The position numbers and the translations under genes are program-made. A DNA stretch of 7,728 nucleotides, taken from positions 1 through 7,728 of the forward strand of contig JAKFUW010000180.1 in the NCBI GenBank assembly GCA_021732545.1, given 5' to 3'. Shown here in pieces: positions 1-6,060 of this stretch. Origin of the DNA: Alphaproteobacteria bacterium. Lineage in GTDB: Bacteria > Pseudomonadota > Alphaproteobacteria > Rickettsiales > UBA3002. The first letter of the stretch is position 1, and every line of letters starts with the position of its first letter. The notes under the pieces were generated by a model that saw only the letters and a list, made by a program, of their open reading frames with translations, searched no databases and was not told the origin of the DNA.

Positions 1-710
1 TCCCTTATCCCCATCTCTAGCGGGATTTTTCCTAAAAACGGCACGTTATTTTTAGCAGCTAAGGCTTCGCCTCCACCTGCGCCAAACAAAGCGTGGCGCG
101 CGCCTTGCGGGTCTTCAAAATAGCTCATATTCTCAATCACGCCAGCGATGGGAATGTTGACGCGTTCGAACATCGTAAGGCATTTTTGCGCATCGGCAGT
201 GGCGATTTCTTGCGGGGTGGTCACGATAATCGCCGCATCAATCGGCGCTTGCTGCGCGAGCGTTAAGTGAATATCGCCCGTACCGGGTGGCAGATCGATG
301 AATAAAATATCGAGTGGTGATTCGGCGCTTGCCCAGCGCACCTGCCGCAGCATCTGCACCAGCGCCTTGGTTACCATGGGACCACGCCAGATGGCAGCCT
401 GATCGCTGGATAAATGCCCCATCGACATGCTGGCGATGCCGTGCCCGAAAATGGGAAGCATCATAGCGTCTTTCACTTCGGGCTGCCCCGCATGGGCAAT
501 ACCGAGCATGCGCGGAATGGAGGGACCGTGAATGTCGGCATCCAAGATGCCCACGCGTAAATCTTGCGCCGCGCACGCATGAGCGAGATTGACGGTGGTG
601 GTCGATTTCCCCACGCCGCCCTTGCCCGAACCCACCGCGATGATGCGCTTCACATGGGCAATCGGTTCGCGATTCCAGATGGCGGGTTTGCGGATTTCAG
701 GTGCGGTCAT
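1..710 (-). CDS. mrp: Mrp/ApbC-family iron-sulfur cluster carrier ATPase (partial, C-terminus outside window)
   Basis: Reading leftward from the ATG at 710-708 gives 236 open codons that run off the window edge. Known role of the family: cytoplasmic P-loop ATPases that carry and deliver Fe-S clusters to apoproteins. Seen here: a deviant Walker A motif GSGKGGVGKST at residues 27-37, the switch-like DADIHGPS at 57-64, the Walker B segment FIDLPPGTGD at 137-146, and ENMSYF at 193-198, all characteristic of Mrp rather than MinD or ParA. Two things are odd. The ATPase core starts almost at once, so the N-terminal MIP18/DUF59-like domain of many Mrp proteins is absent; an in-frame TAA lies just upstream of this ATG, which rules out a longer start. 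The CxxC normally following ENMSYF is replaced by EDPQG; the only cysteines in the visible part are C46 and C177. No clear Shine-Dalgarno is seen. Family assignment is secure; cluster binding is uncertain. Confidence 0.93.
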   Translation of the reverse strand, partial: MTAPEIRKPAIWNREPIAHVKRIIAVGSGKGGVGKSTTTVNLAHACAAQDLRVGILDADIHGPSIPRMLGIAHAGQPEVKDAMMLPIFGHGIASMSMGHLSSDQAAIWRGPMVTKALVQMLRQVRWASAESPLDILFIDLPPGTGDIHLTLAQQAPIDAAIIVTTPQEIATADAQKCLTMFERVNIPIAGVIENMSYFEDPQGARHALFGAGGGEALAAKNNVPFLGKIPLEMGIR

Positions 711-729
711 TATTTTTTACATTCTGTTG

Positions 730-758
730 TTGAAGCAAGATGCGTATATCACTATAAC
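730..758 (+). promoter_or_regulatory. Candidate sigma-70-type promoter for the secreted-protein/hflK/hflC operon
   Basis: A -35-like TTGAAG (730-735) and a -10-like TATAAC (753-758) are separated by exactly 17 bases. Transcription would start near 765, about 28 bases before the ATG at 793. An AAAGG ribosome-binding site (779-783) sits 9 bases before that ATG. The match is five of six at the -10 and four of six at the -35, so this is a good but untested candidate. Confidence 0.5.
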
Positions 759-777
759 TGTGCGCGTATTAAATCAA
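751..777 (-). promoter_or_regulatory. Weak candidate promoter for mrp, overlapping the divergent promoter
   Basis: On the minus strand, TTGATT (777-772) is followed after 15 bases by TATAGT (756-751). The spacer is short and the match modest. The gap between the two divergent starts is only 82 bases, so the mrp promoter must lie here or inside the neighbouring gene, and this is the best candidate I see. If real, it would overlap the promoter reading the other way, so the two could compete for polymerase. Confidence 0.25.
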
Positions 778-792
778 TAAAGGCTTTAGCTT

Positions 793-1290
793 ATGTCTTT
801 CCTTCGCCTGATGATGTTGAGTATGGTGATGTGGATGAGTGTATCGCCCGCGAGCGCGCAAATGCAGAATATGAAAATTGATCCGGCGCTGATGCAGCAG
901 ATGATGCAGGCGCTTGAAAATCAGGAAGTGAATATCAAACAATATCGTGATTCAGGCCGCAATAACTGCGACGAAACACGCTTTGTCGCGTGCGAAGCTG
1001 GCTATGATTGCACCACAATGGGCTATGACGGGAAACAATCGACTTCGAGCATTCAAGGCATGAAGTTTGGCAAATGCCATGTCACCACACTTAACCACGA
1101 TGGCTCAACCGGTGATTGCCGTTTCACGCGCGCTTTGATGGCGCAGATGATGTCGCTCTATCAACGTGATACCGTCAAGATCGGCGAGGCGACGGCCATG
1201 GGTAACCGCGTGATGAACGATTGTAAATTCCACGATAAGGCGGGAAATCCCGTCACGATGAAAATTCCAACGCTAGGAGCAGCGCAATGA
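793..1290 (+). CDS. Unrecognised secreted Met- and Cys-rich protein, first gene of the hflK-hflC operon
   Basis: I do not recognise this 165-residue protein. Residues 1-22 form a clear Sec signal peptide: a short basic start, a hydrophobic Met-rich core, and an A-S-A cleavage site before Q23. The mature part would be about 143 residues, soluble and periplasmic or secreted. It has 13 methionines, clustered early (M24 to M38) and around M116-M120, and six cysteines (C59, C67, C73, C95, C109, C144), an even number compatible with three disulfides. No transmembrane segment follows the signal. Its TGA stop overlaps the hflK start codon (ATGA at 1287-1290), and the hflK ribosome-binding site lies inside its 3' end, so translation of the two genes is probably coupled. 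A role near the periplasmic face of the HflKC complex is an inference from position only. Met clusters could suggest copper binding, but no established copper-binding motif is recognised. The reading frame is convincing; function is unknown. Confidence 0.85.
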   Translation: MSFLRLMMLSMVMWMSVSPASAQMQNMKIDPALMQQMMQALENQEVNIKQYRDSGRNNCDETRFVACEAGYDCTTMGYDGKQSTSSIQGMKFGKCHVTTLNHDGSTGDCRFTRALMAQMMSLYQRDTVKIGEATAMGNRVMNDCKFHDKAGNPVTMKIPTLGAAQ

Positions 1291-2414
1291 CAAAAGGTAA
1301 TGGAAATCGGGGTCCATGGGGTAATGGTCCAACCGGTGGCGGATCATCAGGCGGCGGTGGCGGCGGGTATCGTCCTGAGCCTCCTCAGGCCGATCTGGAT
1401 GAAGTGTTGCGCAAGGCTCAACAAGCTTTTAAAGGTATGTTTGGAGGTGGAGCTGGCGGAAGCTACAGTGGTGGTAATGGCAGCAGTGGCCGTACTTTGA
1501 TTTTAGTAGGTTTGGCGATGCTGGTGCTGTGGATGGCATCGGGCATTTATCGCGTCAATTCCGATGAGTTGGGCGTGGTGTTGCGCTTTGGAAAATATCA
1601 CCGCACCGCAAGCCCTGGATTAAATTATCATTTCCCCTATCCCGTCGAAACGGTTCAGATTCCAAGCGTTACCAGCGTGAATAAAGTGGAAGTTGGCTTT
1701 CGCTCAGGCTTGTCTGAAACGGGTGGCCGCACCTTCGATAAAGAAAGCCTGATGCTGACCGGTGACCGCAACATTGTTTATATCGATTTTGAGGTGCAGT
1801 GGAAAGTAGATGTCAATAGCCCTGAGGACTTTTTGTTCAATGTCCGCGACCCTGCGGGAATGATCAAGCCGGTGGCCGAAAGCGCGATGCGCGAGGTGAT
1901 TGGCCGCAATGATCTGGGCGATATTCTCACCACCGCGCAATCGAAAATCGCGGAAGAAACCAAAAACATCATGCAGGAAATGCTCGATTCCTATGATGCA
2001 GGAATTGAAATTATTGCGGTCAACTTAAGTAGGCCTGATGTGCCAGCACCAGTAATTGACGAGTTTCAAGACGTCAAGCGCGCGGAGCAAGATCGCTCAA
2101 CGGCGGAAAGCGTGGCGGAAGGTTATCGTAATGAAATCATTCCGCGTGCCAAGGGTTTGAGCGTGAAGATGATTCAGGAAGCCGAAGCCTATAAGAACAA
2201 AGTGGTGGCGGAAGCACAAGGGGATGTGGCGCGATTTTTATCGGTTTATGATGAATATAAACTCGCCAAAGACGTCACCCGCAAACGCATTTATTTAGAG
2301 ACAATGGAAGAGATGATGTCGGGGATGCAAAAAGTCATCGTCGATCAAAAATCAGGCAATGGTGTGCAGCCTTATTTGCCGCTGCAACAACTGCAACCTA
2401 AAGCGGCTAAGTAA
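1287..2414 (+). CDS. hflK: HflK, SPFH/band-7 subunit of the HflKC regulator of FtsH
   Basis: HflK pairs with HflC in a large inner-membrane complex that encloses and modulates the AAA+ protease FtsH (family knowledge). The 375-residue protein has the classic HflK layout. A Gly/Pro-rich cytoplasmic N-terminus (residues 1-68, with two glycine-rich runs) precedes a single transmembrane segment (about 69-88, from TLILVG). A band-7/SPFH domain follows from VNSDELGVVLRFGKY (90-104) to about residue 260. A charged, Ala/Glu-rich helical region runs from about 260 to 350, and the tail is Gln/Leu-rich. A long Gly-rich head separates HflK from HflC. The start is fixed by AGGAG (1275-1279), seven bases before the ATG, and overlaps the stop of the upstream secreted-protein gene by 4 bases. 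The hflC gene follows after a 9-base gap. The length is normal or slightly short for the family. Confidence 0.96.
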   Translation: MTKGNGNRGPWGNGPTGGGSSGGGGGGYRPEPPQADLDEVLRKAQQAFKGMFGGGAGGSYSGGNGSSGRTLILVGLAMLVLWMASGIYRVNSDELGVVLRFGKYHRTASPGLNYHFPYPVETVQIPSVTSVNKVEVGFRSGLSETGGRTFDKESLMLTGDRNIVYIDFEVQWKVDVNSPEDFLFNVRDPAGMIKPVAESAMREVIGRNDLGDILTTAQSKIAEETKNIMQEMLDSYDAGIEIIAVNLSRPDVPAPVIDEFQDVKRAEQDRSTAESVAEGYRNEIIPRAKGLSVKMIQEAEAYKNKVVAEAQGDVARFLSVYDEYKLAKDVTRKRIYLETMEEMMSGMQKVIVDQKSGNGVQPYLPLQQLQPKAAK

Positions 2415-2426
2415 AAGGAGTTTATG

Positions 2427-3359
2427 ATGAGTAAATGGACAGTGTTAGGTGGCGTGTTGGCGGTGATTGCCGTGGTGATTTATCAAAGCGCCTTCATCGT
2501 CACGCAAACGCAGCAAGCGTTGGTGGTGCGTTTTGGTGATATTCAGCGCGTGGTGAAAGCGCCTGGAATTGCGTTTAAAATGCCGTTTGTCGATGCGGTG
2601 GAATTTTTCGATAATCGCCTGCTCGAATTTAATGCGCAGCCACAGGAATTTATTACCAAAGATAAAAAAGCCGACGTCGAAGAGCGTGTGGTGATCGATG
2701 CGTTTGTGCGCTATCGCATCGTCGATCCCGTCAATTTTTATCAGGCGGTGCGCGACGAAGCGAACTTGGAAAGCCGTCTGAGCAGTATTGTGGTGTCGAA
2801 CATGCGTAAAGTGATCGCGCAAAATTCGCTCAATGATATTTTGTCGATTAAGCGCAGCGAAATCATGCGCGAGATTCTGGTGGCAGTGAACCGTCAGGCG
2901 ACGAGCGAAACGGTGGAGCAATTCACTGCCGATCAGGCCGAAGACAATGCCAAGCAGCGTCGCCGACGTCAAGGGTTTGGCATCGAGATTGTGGATGTAC
3001 GGATTATGCGCGCTGATCTGCCCGAAGATATCAGCCAATCGACCTATGAGCGGATGCGTAAAAACTTCACCAAAGAAGCACAAAAATTTCGTGCCGAAGG
3101 CGAAGAAAAAGGCCTTGAAATTCGCTCAGGCGCCGAACGTGACCGCACCGAGATTTTAGCCAAAGCGCAAAAACAATCGCAGATCACCAAAGGGCAAGGC
3201 GATGGAACGGCCGCGAAAATTTATGCCAAAGCTTTTAGTCAAGACCCTGACTTTTTCGAATTTTACCGCACCATGCAGGCTTATCGCAAAACGCTCAAAC
3301 AAGGCGACACCACCTTGATTATGTCGCCTGATAGTCAGTTTTTGCGGCAGATGGATTGA
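2427..3359 (+). CDS. hflC: HflC, SPFH/band-7 partner of HflK
   Basis: HflC is the second subunit of the HflKC complex that holds FtsH in the inner membrane (family knowledge). Seen: an N-terminal transmembrane segment within the first 24 residues, directly followed by the typical HflC stretch FIVTQTQQALVVRFGDIQ. The SPFH domain extends to about residue 215 and includes DKKADVEERVVIDAFVRYRI, the usual HflC signature region. A basic RRRR patch and a charged coiled region (about 215-270) follow, then a short C-terminal segment. There are two adjacent ATGs, at 2424 and 2427. AAAGGAG (2414-2420) lies only 3 bases from the first but 6 from the second, so I place the start at 2427, giving 310 residues. 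That ribosome-binding site overlaps the hflK stop codon, as expected for a coupled pair. The alphaproteobacterial small DUF2065-type gene that often lies between hflC and degP is not seen here. Confidence 0.96.
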   Translation: MSKWTVLGGVLAVIAVVIYQSAFIVTQTQQALVVRFGDIQRVVKAPGIAFKMPFVDAVEFFDNRLLEFNAQPQEFITKDKKADVEERVVIDAFVRYRIVDPVNFYQAVRDEANLESRLSSIVVSNMRKVIAQNSLNDILSIKRSEIMREILVAVNRQATSETVEQFTADQAEDNAKQRRRRQGFGIEIVDVRIMRADLPEDISQSTYERMRKNFTKEAQKFRAEGEEKGLEIRSGAERDRTEILAKAQKQSQITKGQGDGTAAKIYAKAFSQDPDFFEFYRTMQAYRKTLKQGDTTLIMSPDSQFLRQMD

Positions 3360-3390
3360 AACGAGTCATTGTGATTGGTCCCGGTTTTTT

Positions 3391-3489
3391 CCCTCCCCTT
3401 CTAGGGGAGGGTCAGGGAGGGGTTAGGGCCTAGCGAGAGCGATGCCTTTGTCTCTACCCCCACCTCAATCCTCCCCCACAGGGGGAGGA
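3391..3489. repeat. G/C-rich double-hairpin palindromic element between hflC and degP
   Basis: The first hairpin has perfect 9-base arms CCCTCCCCT (3391-3399) and AGGGGAGGG (3403-3411) with a 3-base loop. The second has arms TCCTCCCCC (3469-3477) and GGGGGAGGA (3481-3489) with a 3-base loop. The inner flanks (about 3411-3426 and 3454-3469) are imperfect inverted repeats, so the whole 99 bases can fold as one larger structure. It fills nearly half of the 236-base gap between hflC and degP; I see no gene in that gap. No T-run follows either stem on either strand, so a simple intrinsic terminator is unlikely, although the structure could stabilise the hflC 3' end. From memory, similar C/G-rich double hairpins are common dispersed repeats in some proteobacterial genomes; copy number here is unknown. 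Confidence 0.75.
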
Positions 3490-3534
3490 AGAAGTCTCAT
3501 GGTTTTTGAGTGAATATAACACGAGTTTTACCTC

Positions 3535-3562
3535 TTTACATTTGTAGCTTTAAGCCTATATG
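3535..3562 (+). promoter_or_regulatory. Weak candidate promoter for degP
   Basis: TTTACA (3535-3540) is followed after 16 bases by TATATG (3557-3562), about 33 bases before the preferred degP start. The match is partial. I looked for heat-shock sigma-32-like and sigma-E-like elements, which would suit a degP gene, and did not find a convincing one. Confidence 0.3.
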
Positions 3563-3595
3563 CAACATAGATCATCTAGTTTTAGCGGAGATGTT

Positions 3596-5053
3596 ATGCT
3601 GAGTTTGCGCGCGGTTTTTTGGATGATATGTCTGGCGTTGCCGGTTGCGGCTAATGCCACTGCCACGCCTGCCAGCTTTGCCGATTTAGTCGAACGCCTG
3701 TCACCCGCAGTGGTGAATGTTTCGACCACGCAAAAGGTTAAATCGCCACAAGGGATTCAATTTAAATTCGAAGGTGTTCCCAACAGCCCTGAGTTTGAAC
3801 CATTCCGCGAATTTTTCAAACAATTTGGTGGCCAGTTGCCCCACGGTATGGTGCCTGAAGATGCGCCCTCGCGCGATGTGACGTCGCTAGGGTCGGGTTT
3901 TATCATCGATGAAACGGGTTATGTGGTCACCAATAATCATGTGGTGGCCAAGGCCGATTCGGTGACCGTGACGTTGCATGATGATACTAAATTTGAAGCT
4001 AAAATTATTGGGCGCGATGCGAAGACTGATCTGGCTTTGCTCAAAATTGAATCAAAAAAACCACTGCCATTTGTGACTTTTGGCGATTCCGATACCATGC
4101 GTGTGGGCGATTGGGTCATTGCGATTGGTAATCCGTTTGGCCTTGGTGGCTCGGTTTCGGCGGGGATTGTCTCGGCGCGTTCGCGCAATATTAATGCAGG
4201 CCCGTTTGATGATTTTATCCAAACCGATGCGGCGATTAATCGCGGCAATTCGGGTGGGCCCTTGTTTAACATTAAGGGCGAAGTGGTTGGCGTGAATTCG
4301 GCGATTTTCTCACCGACAGGCGGTAATATCGGGATTGGCTTTTCGATTCCATCAGCGCTGGCGCAACCCGTGCTCAAACAGTTGCGCGAATTTGGCCGCA
4401 CCCATCGCGGCTGGTTGGGCGTGAAGATTCAACTCGTAACGCCCGAAATCGCCGATAGTTTAGGCTTAAAAGAACCTGCGGGTGCGTTGGTGCTAGACGT
4501 GAACAAAGGCAGCCCTGCTGAAAAAAGCGGCATTAAAGCAGGCGATGTGATTTTGAGTTTGGATGGCCAACCCATCAAAGAAATGCGTAATTTGCCTCGG
4601 TTGGTTGCTGAAACCAAAATCGGTAAAAAAGTGATGATTGAAATCTGGCGCAAAGGTGCCAAGCAATCGGTGCCGCTGACGCTGGGTGAGATGGATGAAA
4701 AAGAAACCAAAAAAGCCGATGCAGGTGATGATACAAGTACTGCAACCGAGCAAGCCTCGCAGGAAGCGGCAGGCATGGCGCTGGTGCCGCTGACTGATAT
4801 ATTACGCAGCCAGTTGGGAGTGAGTTCTGCGGTCAAAGGATTGCTGGTGGCAAAAGTCAAACCAGATAGCGCGGGCTCGCGCGCCGGTGTGCGGCGGATG
4901 GATGTGGTGCTGGAGCTCAATCAGCAGCCTGTGGTGTCGGTCGATGCGCTCAAGCGCGCACTGAGTGCAGCACGTTCTCAGGGCAAAAAATATGCACTGA
5001 TGCGGATTATGCGCGGCAATATTATTGCGTTTGTGACGATTGAGACCAAGTAG
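3596..5053 (+). CDS. degP: DegP/HtrA-type (Do family) periplasmic serine protease-chaperone
   Basis: This is a periplasmic trypsin-like protease with PDZ domains that degrades or refolds misfolded envelope proteins (family knowledge). Numbering is from 3596. Residues 1-21 are a signal peptide ending in A-A-N-A. The protease domain runs from about 28 to 265 with a complete catalytic triad: H115 in TNNHVV, D145 in DAKTDLALL, S219 in GNSGGP. Residues about 50-90 form a Phe-rich loop like the DegP LA loop. The first PDZ domain spans about 272-365 (starts RGWLGV), a polar Thr/Glu-rich linker about 365-393, and the second PDZ domain about 395-480. Total is 485 residues, normal for DegP/MucD. An in-frame ATG at 3560 would add 12 residues in front of the signal peptide; I prefer 3596 because GCGGAG (3585-3590) is correctly spaced before it and the signal peptide then starts normally. 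It lies downstream of hflKC, so the neighbourhood is dedicated to envelope protein quality control. Confidence 0.96.
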   Translation: MLSLRAVFWMICLALPVAANATATPASFADLVERLSPAVVNVSTTQKVKSPQGIQFKFEGVPNSPEFEPFREFFKQFGGQLPHGMVPEDAPSRDVTSLGSGFIIDETGYVVTNNHVVAKADSVTVTLHDDTKFEAKIIGRDAKTDLALLKIESKKPLPFVTFGDSDTMRVGDWVIAIGNPFGLGGSVSAGIVSARSRNINAGPFDDFIQTDAAINRGNSGGPLFNIKGEVVGVNSAIFSPTGGNIGIGFSIPSALAQPVLKQLREFGRTHRGWLGVKIQLVTPEIADSLGLKEPAGALVLDVNKGSPAEKSGIKAGDVILSLDGQPIKEMRNLPRLVAETKIGKKVMIEIWRKGAKQSVPLTLGEMDEKETKKADAGDDTSTATEQASQEAAGMALVPLTDILRSQLGVSSAVKGLLVAKVKPDSAGSRAGVRRMDVVLELNQQPVVSVDALKRALSAARSQGKKYALMRIMRGNIIAFVTIETK

Positions 5054-5060
5054 GCATTTT

Positions 5061-5147
5061 CGTCATCGCGAGCATTTTCACTGTGAAAATGCGTGGCGAT
5101 CCATGGATTGCCGCGCCGAAGCGTGAACGCTTCTCCTCGCAATGACG
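5061..5147. repeat. Palindromic repeat, family A, intergenic copy between degP and serB
   Basis: Terminal arms CGTCATCGCGAG (5061-5072) and CTCGCAATGACG (5136-5147) pair at 11 of 12 positions. Inside lie a perfect 9-base hairpin (GCATTTTCA 5072-5080, TGAAAATGC 5084-5092), a central palindrome CGTGGCGATCCA/TGGATTGC (5092-5111), and a second hairpin (GAAGCG 5118-5123, CGCTTC 5128-5133). The whole element could fold as a branched, cloverleaf-like structure. It fills almost the whole gap between the degP stop (5051-5053) and the serB stop (5149-5151), so both convergent transcripts must read into it, and it may act as an end structure for both. The arms and central blocks are shared with the copy inside miaA at 6785-6877, while the hairpins between them differ. 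Confidence 0.85.
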
Positions 5148-5148
5148 T

Positions 5149-6060
5149 TTAATTTACCCACTCGTCACGTGCATAGCCTTGCACAAATAATAGTGCGCTT
5201 AAATCATTGTGATTAATGACCGCACGCGCTTGCGCCTGCACCACGGGTTTAGCATGATAAGCGACACCCAAACCCGCCTTCAGCAACATCGGCAAATCAT
5301 TCGCGCCGTCACCCACTGCGAGTGATTCGGACAATCCAACGCCGCGCTGTTCGCAGCATGCAATCAATGATGCGCGCTTGGCATCTTTATCTAAAATCGG
5401 GTCAGCGACTTCGCCACTTAAATGTCCATCGCGAATGATGAGCGTGTTGGATTGATCTTCATCAAATCCTAATTCCTGCGCCACTCGCGACGTAAAAAAA
5501 GTAAATCCGCCCGACACCAGTAGGCAATAAGCACCCGCATGATGTTTCATGGTAGCAACCAACGTGGCGGCACCTTCCATGAGTGTGATGCGTGAATCAT
5601 AGACTTGCTGCAAGGTGGATTCGGGCAAACCTTTGAGCAGCGCCACACGCTCAGCCAACGCCTCTTTGAAATCAAGCTCGCCATTCATCGCGCGTTCGGT
5701 AATCTCGGCGACATGCGCTTTGATGCCCGCATAATCTGCCAGTTCATCGATACATTCTTGATGAATGAGCGTGGAGTCCATATCGCTCACCAGCACGCGC
5801 TTGCGACGATGCGCGGTGGGTTGGGTGACGATGTCAAACCTTTCCTCTGTGGTGGTTTCCATCATCACCTTCCAGTCTTCATCATCAATCGGTTCGCGGT
5901 GAAAAATATCGAACGCCATCCCTTCTTGTAGCCACTGCCAATGCAGCCCCGATGGAATGGTGGTCATCATCGCAAATTCGGCCAGATTGCCATTGAGTTT
6001 TAATTTACGGTTTTTTCCTTTGATAAAAGTCGTTACATAAGGGCAATGAGCAAAAACCAT
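5149..6060 (-). CDS. serB: Phosphoserine phosphatase SerB
   Basis: SerB hydrolyses O-phospho-L-serine to L-serine, the last step of serine synthesis, in the cytoplasm. The 303-residue protein has an N-terminal region of about 85 residues, weakly ACT-like, then a complete HAD-superfamily core. Motif I is SDMDST (92-97) with nucleophile D93 and acid/base D95; it is followed by HQECIDELA, a SerB signature with the substrate-contacting Glu. Motif II is LVSGGFT (181-187). Motif III lies around DKDAK (224-228), and motif IV is GDGANDLPML (250-259) with the Mg-binding aspartates. All catalytic residues are present. The ATG at 6060-6058 is preferred over the Met-Met at residues 31-32, because residues 9-15 (VTTFIKG) resemble the usual first strand of alphaproteobacterial SerB. 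The ribosome-binding site is weak (GGTG about 9 bases upstream). Its 5' end overlaps miaA on the other strand, and its stop lies one base from a palindromic repeat. Confidence 0.95.
   Translation of the reverse strand: MVFAHCPYVTTFIKGKNRKLKLNGNLAEFAMMTTIPSGLHWQWLQEGMAFDIFHREPIDDEDWKVMMETTTEERFDIVTQPTAHRRKRVLVSDMDSTLIHQECIDELADYAGIKAHVAEITERAMNGELDFKEALAERVALLKGLPESTLQQVYDSRITLMEGAATLVATMKHHAGAYCLLVSGGFTFFTSRVAQELGFDEDQSNTLIIRDGHLSGEVADPILDKDAKRASLIACCEQRGVGLSESLAVGDGANDLPMLLKAGLGVAYHAKPVVQAQARAVINHNDLSALLFVQGYARDEWVN

Noticed and set aside
238..881. Open frames at 238-576 (minus) and 564-881 (plus) around the start of mrp
   Set aside because: The mrp frame in the same region contains all Mrp motifs without interruption. 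These others are Arg/His/Ala-rich shadows, and the second runs through the divergent promoter into the wrong frame of the next gene.
2445..3083. A 212-codon open frame on the minus strand opposite hflC
   Set aside because: It lies wholly antisense to a well-conserved hflC, its translation is His/Arg/Ile-rich without family features, and no ribosome-binding site or promoter supports it. It is a codon-bias shadow.
3381..3411. Intrinsic terminator after hflC
   Set aside because: The T-run (3385-3390) comes before the G/C-rich stem rather than after it on the plus strand, and on the minus strand the stem is followed by A residues. Neither orientation gives stem plus T-tract.
3937..4920. Long open frames on the minus strand opposite degP (3937-4401 and 4429-4920)
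   Set aside because: Both are antisense to the DegP protease and PDZ domains, whose motifs are complete. Composition is Ser/Pro/Thr-rich as expected for a shadow of this codon use.
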